A DNA stretch of 37,020 bases, taken from assembly GCA_025357635.1 (NCBI GenBank), contig JANXOV010000135.1, forward strand, positions 1 through 37,020. Reading direction: 5' to 3'. Under the pieces are notes generated by a model, which was given only the letters and a program-made list of their open reading frames with translations, was not told where the DNA came from and searched no databases. The translations under genes were made by a program, and so were the position numbers. This DNA is from Pseudomonadota bacterium. GTDB taxonomy: Bacteria; Pseudomonadota; Gammaproteobacteria; Steroidobacterales; Steroidobacteraceae. Positions 23,492 to 31,507 of the stretch are shown one piece after another; position 1 is the stretch's first letter, and every line of letters begins with the position of its first letter.

Positions 23492-24352
23492 TCATGACGA
23501 TCCCAGCGGTGAACCGACATGCGCGATGATGCGCTCGATCTCGGCCTGCGCCTTGCGCAGCGCCGGCAGCATGATGCGCATGGCGACGGACTTGCTCTCG
23601 CCGTGAAACTGCATGCTCACATTCAGCGCCGCCAGCACCTCGCCGCGGCGATTGCGAACCGGCACCGCCGCTGAAAACAGACCGATCTCCAGTTCGCGCG
23701 ACACCAGCGCAAAGCCCTGGCGCCGGACCTTGAGAATTTCCGCTTTGAGTGCCTTGGGCGTGCACAGCGTGTGCGGCGTGATCGAATACAAATGAGCACG
23801 GCCCAGCCATGCATCCAGATCCGGATCCGGCAGGCCCGCGAGCAGCACGCGCCCCATGGAGGCTGCGAACGCCGGCAGCCGCGCGCCCACACCCAGTGCA
23901 ATGGTCATGATGCGGCTGACCGGAACCCGCGCCACATACACGATCTGCTCACCGTCCAGCACGGATAGGGAGCAGGATTCCTTCACCGTGCGCACCAGCT
24001 GCTCCATGGTGGGCAGCGCCAGCTCCGGCAGGCGCGAGGCTGACAGATAGCCGAAGCCCAGCTCCAGAATGCGCGGCATCAGGTGAAACTGGCGCGCGCG
24101 CGCGCCCACGTAGCCCAGGTGCTGCAGGGTGATGAGGCTGCGGCGCACGACGGCGCGCGCAAGGCCGGTGCGCGCGGCGATCTGCGCCTGGCTCAGATCC
24201 GGGTGATCCGCATCGAAGGCGCGGATCACTTCCAATCCACGCGCCAGGGACTGCACGAAATCCGGGCTGTCTTCCAGGGCAAGGAGCGGGGCGGGCAGTT
24301 GGGGCGCGGCATTTGACACGGCCTGCGAATTAGATCGTAATTGAGTGCGCAT
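23492..24352 (-). CDS. IclR family regulator, PcaR/PobR-like
   Basis: This 286-residue regulator has an N-terminal winged helix (FVQSLARGLEVIRAFDADHP, then SQAQIAARTGLARAVVRRSL) at about residues 34-90. An IclR effector domain follows (about 115-275) with the conserved SMGRVLLAGL and GEVLAALNVSMQ blocks. The FVQSLARGL opening is typical of the PcaR/PobR branch, which senses aromatic or dicarboxylic intermediates. Its ATG lies inside a 32-bp palindrome shared with the divergent aldehyde dehydrogenase promoter, pointing to autoregulation. The ATG lacks a clear ribosome-binding site; a GTG codon 11 residues later is an alternative. Confidence 0.93.
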   Translation of the reverse strand: MRTQLRSNSQAVSNAAPQLPAPLLALEDSPDFVQSLARGLEVIRAFDADHPDLSQAQIAARTGLARAVVRRSLITLQHLGYVGARARQFHLMPRILELGFGYLSASRLPELALPTMEQLVRTVKESCSLSVLDGEQIVYVARVPVSRIMTIALGVGARLPAFAASMGRVLLAGLPDPDLDAWLGRAHLYSITPHTLCTPKALKAEILKVRRQGFALVSRELEIGLFSAAVPVRNRRGEVLAALNVSMQFHGESKSVAMRIMLPALRKAQAEIERIIAHVGSPLGSS

Positions 24353-24377
24353 GTCGAATTAATGTTCGCAATGCGCA
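24346..24377. promoter_or_regulatory. 32-bp palindromic operator of the IclR divergon
   Basis: TGCGCAT (24346-24352) pairs with ATGCGCA (24371-24377), and inside these CGAA (24355-24358) pairs with TTCG (24365-24368), all around one centre. Symmetry, AT-rich core and position between divergent iclR and aldehyde dehydrogenase genes fit an IclR dimer/tetramer site. The left arm contains the predicted iclR start codon. Confidence 0.65.
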
Positions 24378-24402
24378 CAAACAACTCACGAGCCGGCACC
24401 GC

Positions 24403-25971
24403 ATGACCTTCAAACTCACTTACGCGACCATGTTTTCTCCGCCCGAGCAGATGCATGCCGCGTACGAGGCGGCGTTGCAACAGGTGCGTGCCGCACTGGG
24501 CCAGTCGCATCACTTGTTCATCGGCGGCAAAGATGTGCCCGGCGCCGCCGGCATCGGCAAGTTCAATCCGGCAAAGACCGCAGAATTGCTCGGGCGCTTC
24601 GGGCGCGCCAGCCTTGCGCAGATGAACGCCGCCGTCGCCGCGGCGAGCGCCGCGCGCGAATCGTGGCAGAACACGCCGGCGGCGCAGCGCATCGCGTTGT
24701 CGCGCAAGGTGGCCGCCCTGATCGAGGCGCGCGTGTATCACATCGCCGCCGCACTGACGCTAGAAGTGGGCAAGAACCGCATGGAGGCGCTGGGTGAGGC
24801 GCAGGAAGCGGCGGATTTTTTCACCGGGTATGCCGAGGATTTCGAACGCAACGGCGGCTATGACCGGGCGCTGCCGGATGACCCCCTGAAAGATTTTCGT
24901 TCACACAATCGCAGCGTCATGAAGCCCTATGGCGTCTGGGCGGTGATCTCGCCGTTCAACTTTCCGTTGGCGCTGGCCGGCGGCCCGGTCGCCGCGGCGC
25001 TGGTCACCGGCAACTGCGTGGTGCTCAAGGGCTCGGTGGAGACGCCGTGGGCCGGGCGGTTGCTCGCCAATTGCATTCGCGATGCCGGTTATCCGCCCGG
25101 CGTGTTCAATTATCTGGCCGGCGACGGCGCGGACGTCGGACAATCCTTGGTGCGGCATCCCGACATCGCGGGCGTGACCTTCACCGGCTCCTACGAGGTC
25201 GGCATGGGCATCCATCGTGCGCTGCTCGCCGGCGCTTACGCCAAGCCGTGCATCGCCGAGATGGGCGGCAAGAACGCTTGCATCGTCACGGCAGGCGGGG
25301 ATCTGGATCGCGCGGCCGCCGGCATTGCGCGCTCGGCCTTTGGCATGGGCGGCCAGAAATGCTCGGCACTGTCGCGTTTGTATGTGGAAGAGGCCGTGGC
25401 CGATGCGCTGATCGCGCGATTGCAGCAGCGCGCCGCCGCGCTGCGCATCGATGATCCCACCCTCCGGCAAACGGACCTGGGGCCGGTGGTGGCGGCGGTG
25501 GCGGGCAAGAAGTTCGAGGACTATTGCGCGCAGCTGCAATTGAACGGCTCGAACCTGTTGCATGGCGGGCAGCGGCTGACGCAAGGCAACTTTGCGCAAG
25601 GGCACTTCGTTACGCCGACGCTGGCCGAGGCGCCGGTGCGGCATCCGTTGTTTGCGCATGAAATGTTTCTGCCCATTTTAATGCTGGCGCGCGTGCGCGA
25701 CCTGGATCAGGCCATCGGTCTTGCCAACGACACGCCGCTGGGGTTGACGGCCGGCTGCTACGGCACGCAGGCCGAGGTCGAGCACTTCGCGCGGAAGATC
25801 GAGGCCGGCGTGATTTATCTGAACCGACCGCAGGGCGCGACCACCGGCGCATGGCCCGGCTATCAGGCGTTCGCCGGCTGGAAGGGCTCCGGTTCTACCG
25901 GCAAGGCCATCGGTTCATTTTATTACCTGCCGCAGTACCTGCGCGAGCAGTCGCAGACCGTGGTGGAGTAA
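24403..25971 (+). CDS. Aldehyde dehydrogenase, P5C/semialdehyde dehydrogenase-like
   Basis: This 522-residue NAD(P)-dependent enzyme resembles 1-pyrroline-5-carboxylate dehydrogenase. It has the VISPFNFPLA cofactor motif, the general base Glu286 in AEMGGKNA and the nucleophile Cys320 in GGQKCSALS. The closing AGVIYLNRPQGATTGAWPG segment is typical of that branch. It should oxidise a semialdehyde to the acid; glutamate or another omega-semialdehyde is plausible. No proline dehydrogenase is present, so a role after the aminotransferases is more likely than proline catabolism. It is the first gene of the rightward operon and its stop overlaps the next start by one base (TAATG). Confidence 0.92.
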   Translation: MTFKLTYATMFSPPEQMHAAYEAALQQVRAALGQSHHLFIGGKDVPGAAGIGKFNPAKTAELLGRFGRASLAQMNAAVAAASAARESWQNTPAAQRIALSRKVAALIEARVYHIAAALTLEVGKNRMEALGEAQEAADFFTGYAEDFERNGGYDRALPDDPLKDFRSHNRSVMKPYGVWAVISPFNFPLALAGGPVAAALVTGNCVVLKGSVETPWAGRLLANCIRDAGYPPGVFNYLAGDGADVGQSLVRHPDIAGVTFTGSYEVGMGIHRALLAGAYAKPCIAEMGGKNACIVTAGGDLDRAAAGIARSAFGMGGQKCSALSRLYVEEAVADALIARLQQRAAALRIDDPTLRQTDLGPVVAAVAGKKFEDYCAQLQLNGSNLLHGGQRLTQGNFAQGHFVTPTLAEAPVRHPLFAHEMFLPILMLARVRDLDQAIGLANDTPLGLTAGCYGTQAEVEHFARKIEAGVIYLNRPQGATTGAWPGYQAFAGWKGSGSTGKAIGSFYYLPQYLREQSQTVVE

Positions 25972-26783
25972 TGGGCGCGCTGCTGTCCTTGAGCGATGCG
26001 GTGCAGCGTCACGTCCATGACGGACAGCGCATCGCGCTGGAAGGATTCACACACCTGATCCCCTTCGCCGCGGCTCACGAGATCATCCGCCAGCAGCGCC
26101 GCCATCTGCATTTGATCCGCATGACCCCGGATCTGATTTACGATCAGATGATCGGCATGGGCTGCGCCGACGCGCTGACGTTTTCCTGGGGCGGCAATCC
26201 GGGCGTCGGGTCCTTGTACCGGCTGCGCGATGCCATCGAAAACGGCTGGCCGCAGCCGCTGAGCATTTCCGAGCACACGCATGCCGGCATGGCCGCTGCG
26301 TATACCGCGGGCGCCTCCGGATTGCCCTTCGGCGTATTGCGCGGTTACATCAACAACGACCTGACCGGCGTCAATCCGGACATCAAGAGCGTGCGCTGTC
26401 CTTACACCGGAGAGCAGCTGGCCACCGTGCCTGCGTTGAATCCGGATGTCAGCATCATTCACGCGCAGCAGGCGGACCGCGCGGGCAATGTGCTGCTGCG
26501 GGGAATCATCGGCGCGCAGAAGGAAGCCGCACTGGCGGCGAAGTGCCTGATCGTCACCGTGGAAGAAGTGGTCGACACGCTCGATGCTCACATGAACTCG
26601 GTGGTGCTGCCGCATTGGGTGGTTGGGGCAGTGGCCTGCGTGCCGCGCGGCGCATATCCGTCCTACGCGCAGGGCTACTACGCGCGCGACAACGGTTTTT
26701 ATCAGGACTGGGATGCCATCGGCAAGGATCGCACGCGCTTCACCGACTGGATGCGGCAGAAGGTCCTGCGGGTGGCCGCATGA
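25971..26783 (+). CDS. Family I CoA-transferase, subunit A
   Basis: This 270-residue protein matches the alpha subunit of two-subunit CoA-transferases of the glutaconate/3-oxoadipate type, with HDGQRIALEGFTHLIPFAAAH near the N-terminus and SWGGNPGVGSLYR at about residues 75-87. With subunit B it would transfer CoA from succinyl-CoA or acetyl-CoA to an organic acid. The ATG overlaps the aldehyde dehydrogenase stop, and the gene overlaps subunit B by ATGA, so all three are coupled. The acid made by the aldehyde dehydrogenase is the obvious acceptor. Confidence 0.9.
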   Translation: MGALLSLSDAVQRHVHDGQRIALEGFTHLIPFAAAHEIIRQQRRHLHLIRMTPDLIYDQMIGMGCADALTFSWGGNPGVGSLYRLRDAIENGWPQPLSISEHTHAGMAAAYTAGASGLPFGVLRGYINNDLTGVNPDIKSVRCPYTGEQLATVPALNPDVSIIHAQQADRAGNVLLRGIIGAQKEAALAAKCLIVTVEEVVDTLDAHMNSVVLPHWVVGAVACVPRGAYPSYAQGYYARDNGFYQDWDAIGKDRTRFTDWMRQKVLRVAA

Positions 26784-27538
26784 AGGACGGGCTGCCGTGG
26801 ACGCAGGATGAGATGATGACCGTGGCCGCTGCGCGTCTGCTGTGGGACGGATGCGTGTGCTTCGTGGGCATCGGCCTGCCCTCGGCGGTGGCTAATCTTG
26901 CGCGGCATCTGCATGCCCCCCACATCGTGCTGATCTATGAATCCGGCACCATCGGCGCGCGTCCCAGCGTGCTGCCGCTGTCCATTGGCGATGGCGAACT
27001 GGCGGAAACGGCCACTTCGGTCGTTTCGCTGCCGGAGATTTTTACCTACTGGCTGCAGGCGGGCCGGGTGGATGTGGGATTTCTCGGCGCCGCGCAGATC
27101 GACCGCTTTGCCAATCTCAACAGCACCGTCATCGGCGCCTACGACAAGCCGCGCACGCGGCTGCCCGGCGCGGGCGGTGCGCCGGAAATCGCCGCGCACG
27201 CACGCCAGACCTTCGTCATTTTGAAGCAATCGGCGCGCTCCTTCGTGCCGGCGCTGGATTTTTGCACCTCGGCGGGGTTTTCCGGCGGCCATGGCGAGCG
27301 CGCGCGCACCACCGCCCGCGGCGCCGGTCCGCAGGCAGTGATCACCGATTTTGGTATTCTCAAGCCGATGGCCGGTTCCGACGAATTGCAGTTGACCGGT
27401 CGATTTGAAAACGTGACCTCGCAGCAGGCGGTTCAGGCCACCGGCTGGCCGTTGCAGGTGGCCTCGAGTCTGGAAATCATTGCGGCGCCCAGCGCCGATG
27501 AACTGCGCGTCTTACGCGACATGCATGCACGCACATAG
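26780..27538 (+). CDS. Family I CoA-transferase, subunit B (catalytic)
   Basis: This 252-residue beta subunit carries the motif YESGTIG with the expected catalytic glutamate at residue 54, which forms the glutamyl-CoA thioester. It keeps the FVGIGLPSAVANLA region and the conserved PLSIGDGELAETAT block. The retained Glu argues for a true transferase rather than an IpdB-like hydrolase, where it is lost. It starts at the ATG overlapping the subunit A stop. It is related to PcaJ, GctB and IpdB; the sequence alone does not choose among acceptors such as glutarate, adipate or 3-oxoacids. Confidence 0.91.
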   Translation: MKDGLPWTQDEMMTVAAARLLWDGCVCFVGIGLPSAVANLARHLHAPHIVLIYESGTIGARPSVLPLSIGDGELAETATSVVSLPEIFTYWLQAGRVDVGFLGAAQIDRFANLNSTVIGAYDKPRTRLPGAGGAPEIAAHARQTFVILKQSARSFVPALDFCTSAGFSGGHGERARTTARGAGPQAVITDFGILKPMAGSDELQLTGRFENVTSQQAVQATGWPLQVASSLEIIAAPSADELRVLRDMHART

Positions 27539-27547
27539 AGGATCTTC

Positions 27548-28894
27548 ATGAAAAACGCACACATCAAGACTGCATTGCCCGGCCCCAAGGCGCGCGCGCT
27601 GCTGGATCGAGACGCCGAGTGTGTCTCGCCGTCCTATCCGCGCGACTATCCCTTCGTGATGTCGCATGGCAAGGGTGCGCAGGTGTGGGACGTCGACGGC
27701 AATCGCTTCCTCGACTTCGCCGCCGGCATCGCCGTGTGCAGCACCGGACATTCGCATCCGCACGTGGTGCAGGCCATCAAGGATGCCGCCGATCAGTTCC
27801 TGCACATCTCCTCGGACTACTGGCATGAGCGGCAGGTGCAATTGGCCGAGCGCATGAATGCGATCTCTCCGATGAGAGAGCCGGTGATGAGCTTCTTCGC
27901 GCAGTCGGGTACTGAAAGCGTCGAAGGGGCCTTGAAGCTGGCGCGCTATGTGACCGGACGCGGCCGCTTCATCGGATTCCTGGGCGGGTTCCACGGCCGC
28001 ACCATGGGCTCACTGGCGTTCACGTCCAGCAAATACACGCAGCAGAAGGGATTCTTTCCGGCCATGGCGGGCGTCACGCATGTGCCGTATCCGAACAACT
28101 ACCGGCCGCTGCTGGCCGGCGCCGATCAGGGTGCCGCCGTGCTGTCGTACATCGAGGACGTGCTGTTTCAAAGCAATGTGCCGGCCAGCGAAGTGGCCGG
28201 GATTCTGGTCGAGCCCATACAAGGCGAGGGCGGCTATCTGGTGCCGCCCGACGGATTCCTCGCCGGACTGCGCGCACTGTGCGACCGGCACGGCATTCTG
28301 CTCATCTTCGACGAGGTGCAGTCGGGCATCGGCCGCACCGGCAAGATGTTTGCCTGTGAGCATTGGGGCGTGGCGCCGGACATCATGACCCTGGCGAAGG
28401 GATTGGGCTCGGGGCTGCCCATCGGCCTGGTGGTCGCCAAGAAGAGCATCATGCAGAAGTGGAAGCGCGGCGCGCATGGCAACACCTACGGCGGCAATCC
28501 GCTGTGCTGTGCGGCGGCGCTCGCCACGCTTGACCTGGTGCAGAGTCAGCTGCGCGCAAATGCGGCGACGGTTGGCGACTATTTTCTGCAGGCCCTGCGC
28601 GCCCTGCAGCAGCGGCACGCCGTGATCGGCGAGGTTCGCGGCAAGGGGCTCATGATCGGCATGGAACTGGTGACCGACCGCGACACGCGCACGCCGGCCA
28701 GGCAACTGTGCGATGCACTGATCACGCGCGCCTATCACAATGGACTCATCCTGCTGTCCTGCGGGCAGAGCACCGTGCGTTTCATGCCGCCGTTGATGAT
28801 CACCACCGCCGATGTGGATGAGGCCATCGTCATGCTGGAGGCCAGTCTCGTAGAAGTCATCGCCGAGGCCAATCCGAAGCGTCAAACGGCGTGA
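27548..28894 (+). CDS. GABA-type class III aminotransferase
   Basis: This 448-residue PLP enzyme resembles 4-aminobutyrate/5-aminovalerate transaminases. It has the AQSGTESVEGALKLARY segment, the cofactor DEVQSGIGRTGKMFA and the PLP lysine Lys284 (TLAKGLGSGLPIG), followed by HGNTYGGNPLCCAAA. It converts a terminal amino group to an aldehyde, giving the substrate for the aldehyde dehydrogenase at the head of the same operon. The start lies 9 bp after the CoA-transferase gene behind AGAGGAT. This is the second transaminase of the locus, which may mean two substrates or two steps, such as both ends of a diamine. Confidence 0.92.
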   Translation: MKNAHIKTALPGPKARALLDRDAECVSPSYPRDYPFVMSHGKGAQVWDVDGNRFLDFAAGIAVCSTGHSHPHVVQAIKDAADQFLHISSDYWHERQVQLAERMNAISPMREPVMSFFAQSGTESVEGALKLARYVTGRGRFIGFLGGFHGRTMGSLAFTSSKYTQQKGFFPAMAGVTHVPYPNNYRPLLAGADQGAAVLSYIEDVLFQSNVPASEVAGILVEPIQGEGGYLVPPDGFLAGLRALCDRHGILLIFDEVQSGIGRTGKMFACEHWGVAPDIMTLAKGLGSGLPIGLVVAKKSIMQKWKRGAHGNTYGGNPLCCAAALATLDLVQSQLRANAATVGDYFLQALRALQQRHAVIGEVRGKGLMIGMELVTDRDTRTPARQLCDALITRAYHNGLILLSCGQSTVRFMPPLMITTADVDEAIVMLEASLVEVIAEANPKRQTA

Positions 28895-28941
28895 ACGCCG
28901 TTCGCATGTCAGTGGAACCACTCGGCTTGAGGAGATCGCGG

Positions 28942-31473
28942 ATGAAAATCTTTGCGGCTGCAGTATTTGTTGCCGGCTCACTTTTCTCGGTTGCCGCGCC
29001 TGCCCAGCGTTTGCCGGTGCTGCCGCAGATCAACATGCCGCATCCGTACTACTACCGCGAGATGTTCCTACCGCAGGCCACCAGCGGACCGGGCAGTCTC
29101 ACCTGGTCGCCGGATTCCAAGGAACTGATCTACTCCATGGCCGGATCCCTGTGGCGGCAGTCGGCAACGGGCGGCCCTGCACGGCAAATCACCGCGGCCG
29201 CGGCCTACGATTACCAGCCGGATTGGTCGGCTGACGGGCGCTGGGTCATCTACACCTCGTACCGCGCCGATGCCATGGAACTGTGGGTGCTGGATCTGTC
29301 CACGGGTTCCACGCATGCGCTGACCCGCAACGGCGCCGTCAACGTGGAGCCGCGATTTTCCCCGGACGGCAGGCGCATCGTGTTTGCATCGAGCGCCGAT
29401 CAGGGCCGTTTCCATTTGTTCGTCGCCGACTTCGAACAGGGCGCTCTGCAAAATCTTCAGCAGATCACGCAGGAACATCTGAGCGAGCTGCCGCGCTACT
29501 ACTACAGTCCCCATGACCACGAGATCAGTCCGGTGTGGTCGCGCGACGGCAGGGAAATCATCTATGTCACCAATCGCAACCACATTCACGGCACCGGCGG
29601 CATCTGGCGCATCGCCGCGGCGCCGGGCAGTGTGGGGCGGGAGATTCACTACGAGGAAACCAATTGGCGCGCACGTCCCGAGGTGTCGCCGGACGGTTCG
29701 CGCCTGGTGTTCAGTTCCTATGCGGGACGTTCCTGGCACAACCTGTGGATGATGCCGGCCAACGGCGGCGATGTGTTCAGCGTGGCTTTTGGCGATTGGG
29801 ATCAGACGAGCGCCCGTTGGTCGCCCGACGGCAGCCGAATCGCGTTCATTTCCAATCAGCACGGCAACACTGAAATCGGCATCGAGCAGATTCCGGGCGG
29901 CATCGTCAAGTCCCTCGCCATCACGGATCGCCACTACCTGCAGCCCACTGCACGCCTGCTCTTGAAGCTGCATGATGCCAGCGGCGCCGCGGTCGCAGCG
30001 CGCATCAGTGTGACCGACGCGGCGGGCAAGTCCTATGCGCCGGCCGATGCCTGGATGCAGGCCGATGACGGCTACGATCGCAAGCAGCGCCCCTTTGAAG
30101 CGCACTATTTCCACGCCAGCGGCGAGGCCCGCCTCGATGTCCCTGCCGGCATCGTGCACATCGATATCTTGAAGGGATTCGAGCGCGATCTGGAATCGCG
30201 CGAAGTGCGCGTGACCGCGGGACAAACGCTGGAGGTGGAATCGAATCTGAGCACGGGAGCGTGGTCGGTGCCGGATGCCGCGCGCTGGGTCAGCGGTGAT
30301 GTCCACGTGCACATGAACTACGGCGGCAACTACCGCAACACGCCTGCGCACCTGGTGCTGCAGGCGCAGGGCGAGAATCTGAGCATCGTGCAGTCGCTGA
30401 TCGTGAACAAGGAGCAGCGCTTTCCCGACATCGCCTACAACGGCGCGCATCTGGATCCGGCCTCAAAGGACGATGCGCTGGTACTGCATGGCCAGGAGTT
30501 TCACACCAGCTATTGGGGCCACCTGGGTCTGCTGGGCATCGGCGAGGGGATCATTCTGCCCGGATACGCCGGCTATCCCAACACGGCCGCCCGCAGTTTG
30601 TATCCGATGAACGCCGACGTTGCCGACATCGCGCACGCGCGCGGCGCCTTGGTGGGCTACGTGCATCCGTTTGACGATGATCCGAATCCGCTGGCGATGC
30701 CGCGGCAGCCTCTGTCCAACGAACTCCCGGTGGACGTGGCGCTGGGCAAGGTCGACTACCTGGAAATCGTCGGGTTCAGCGATCATCGCTTCACCGCCGG
30801 TGTCTGGTACAGATTGTTGAATCTGGGTTTTCGCATCCCGGCCGCCGGCGGCACGGATGCCATGGCCAACTTCGCATCGCTGCGCGGCCCGGTGGGCATG
30901 AACCGCGTGTACGTGCGCGTGCCGGCCGGTCCGCTCGATACCCGCGTTTGGCTGGATGCGCTCAAGCAGGGCCGCACCGTCGCAACCAACGGTCCGCTGC
31001 TGGGACTGACCCTGGGCGGTGCGCAGATCGGGGATGAATTGAAATTCCCGGCGGTACAGAAACAGATCGAGTTTTCCGTTCGCCTGCGCTCCATCGTCGC
31101 GGTCGATCACCTGGAACTGGTCTGCAACGGCAAGGTCGTGCGCTCCTTCATCAAGGGCAAGCCGCTCAAACAGGCCGCCATCACCGGGCGCATCGCGCTC
31201 ACCGACAGCGGCTGGTGCGTGTTGCGCGCATCGAGCGATGCGGCGCGCTATCCGGTGCTGGACAACTACGTGTATGCCACCACCAGTCCGGTGTATGTCA
31301 CCATCGGCGCGCGCGCGCCGCGCAGCGCCGAGGACGCGAAGTACTTCGCCGCGTGGATCGACCGTGTCAGCGAGACGACGCAGGCGTATCCGGACTGGAA
31401 CAGCGAGGCCGAGAAGAGCCGGGTGCTGCAGCGTCTGCAGCAGGCCAAGGACGTCTATACCGGCCTGCAATAA
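28942..31473 (+). CDS. Secreted TolB-propeller / CehA-McbA-type metallohydrolase
   Basis: I chose the ATG at 28942, 7 bp after AGGAG, because it opens a signal peptide (MKIFAAAVFVAGSLFSVAAP); an earlier GTG overlaps the aminotransferase stop. The 843-residue protein has a TolB-like beta-propeller with PD40 repeats (TWSPDSKEL, DWSADGRW, RFSPDGRR, EVSPDGSR, RWSPDGSR) at about residues 50-330. From about 450 follows a PHP-type metal-dependent hydrolase of the CehA/McbA family: HVH (His455, His457), His575 (YVHPFDDD) and Asp639 (GGTDAM). CehA is a carbaryl hydrolase, so hydrolysis of an amide, carbamate or ester outside the cytoplasm is plausible. It may release an amino substrate for the operon. 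Confidence 0.87.
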   Translation: MKIFAAAVFVAGSLFSVAAPAQRLPVLPQINMPHPYYYREMFLPQATSGPGSLTWSPDSKELIYSMAGSLWRQSATGGPARQITAAAAYDYQPDWSADGRWVIYTSYRADAMELWVLDLSTGSTHALTRNGAVNVEPRFSPDGRRIVFASSADQGRFHLFVADFEQGALQNLQQITQEHLSELPRYYYSPHDHEISPVWSRDGREIIYVTNRNHIHGTGGIWRIAAAPGSVGREIHYEETNWRARPEVSPDGSRLVFSSYAGRSWHNLWMMPANGGDVFSVAFGDWDQTSARWSPDGSRIAFISNQHGNTEIGIEQIPGGIVKSLAITDRHYLQPTARLLLKLHDASGAAVAARISVTDAAGKSYAPADAWMQADDGYDRKQRPFEAHYFHASGEARLDVPAGIVHIDILKGFERDLESREVRVTAGQTLEVESNLSTGAWSVPDAARWVSGDVHVHMNYGGNYRNTPAHLVLQAQGENLSIVQSLIVNKEQRFPDIAYNGAHLDPASKDDALVLHGQEFHTSYWGHLGLLGIGEGIILPGYAGYPNTAARSLYPMNADVADIAHARGALVGYVHPFDDDPNPLAMPRQPLSNELPVDVALGKVDYLEIVGFSDHRFTAGVWYRLLNLGFRIPAAGGTDAMANFASLRGPVGMNRVYVRVPAGPLDTRVWLDALKQGRTVATNGPLLGLTLGGAQIGDELKFPAVQKQIEFSVRLRSIVAVDHLELVCNGKVVRSFIKGKPLKQAAITGRIALTDSGWCVLRASSDAARYPVLDNYVYATTSPVYVTIGARAPRSAEDAKYFAAWIDRVSETTQAYPDWNSEAEKSRVLQRLQQAKDVYTGLQ

Positions 31474-31485
31474 GGGTGCAGCGCG

Positions 31486-31502
31486 GCCCGCCGATGGCGG
31501 GC
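31486..31502. terminator. Hairpin between convergent genes, possible bidirectional terminator
   Basis: A perfect 7-bp stem, GCCCGCC (31486-31492) with GGCGGGC (31496-31502), has a GAT loop. It lies in the 34-bp gap between the convergent hydrolase and P1 peptidase genes. No T-run follows on either strand, so intrinsic termination is uncertain. Confidence 0.4.
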
Positions 31503-31507
31503 GCGCA

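Noticed and set aside
24403-25971. Assignment of the aldehyde dehydrogenase to proline catabolism (PutA/RocA)
   Set aside because: No proline dehydrogenase domain or gene is near; the gene sits with CoA-transferase and transaminase genes.
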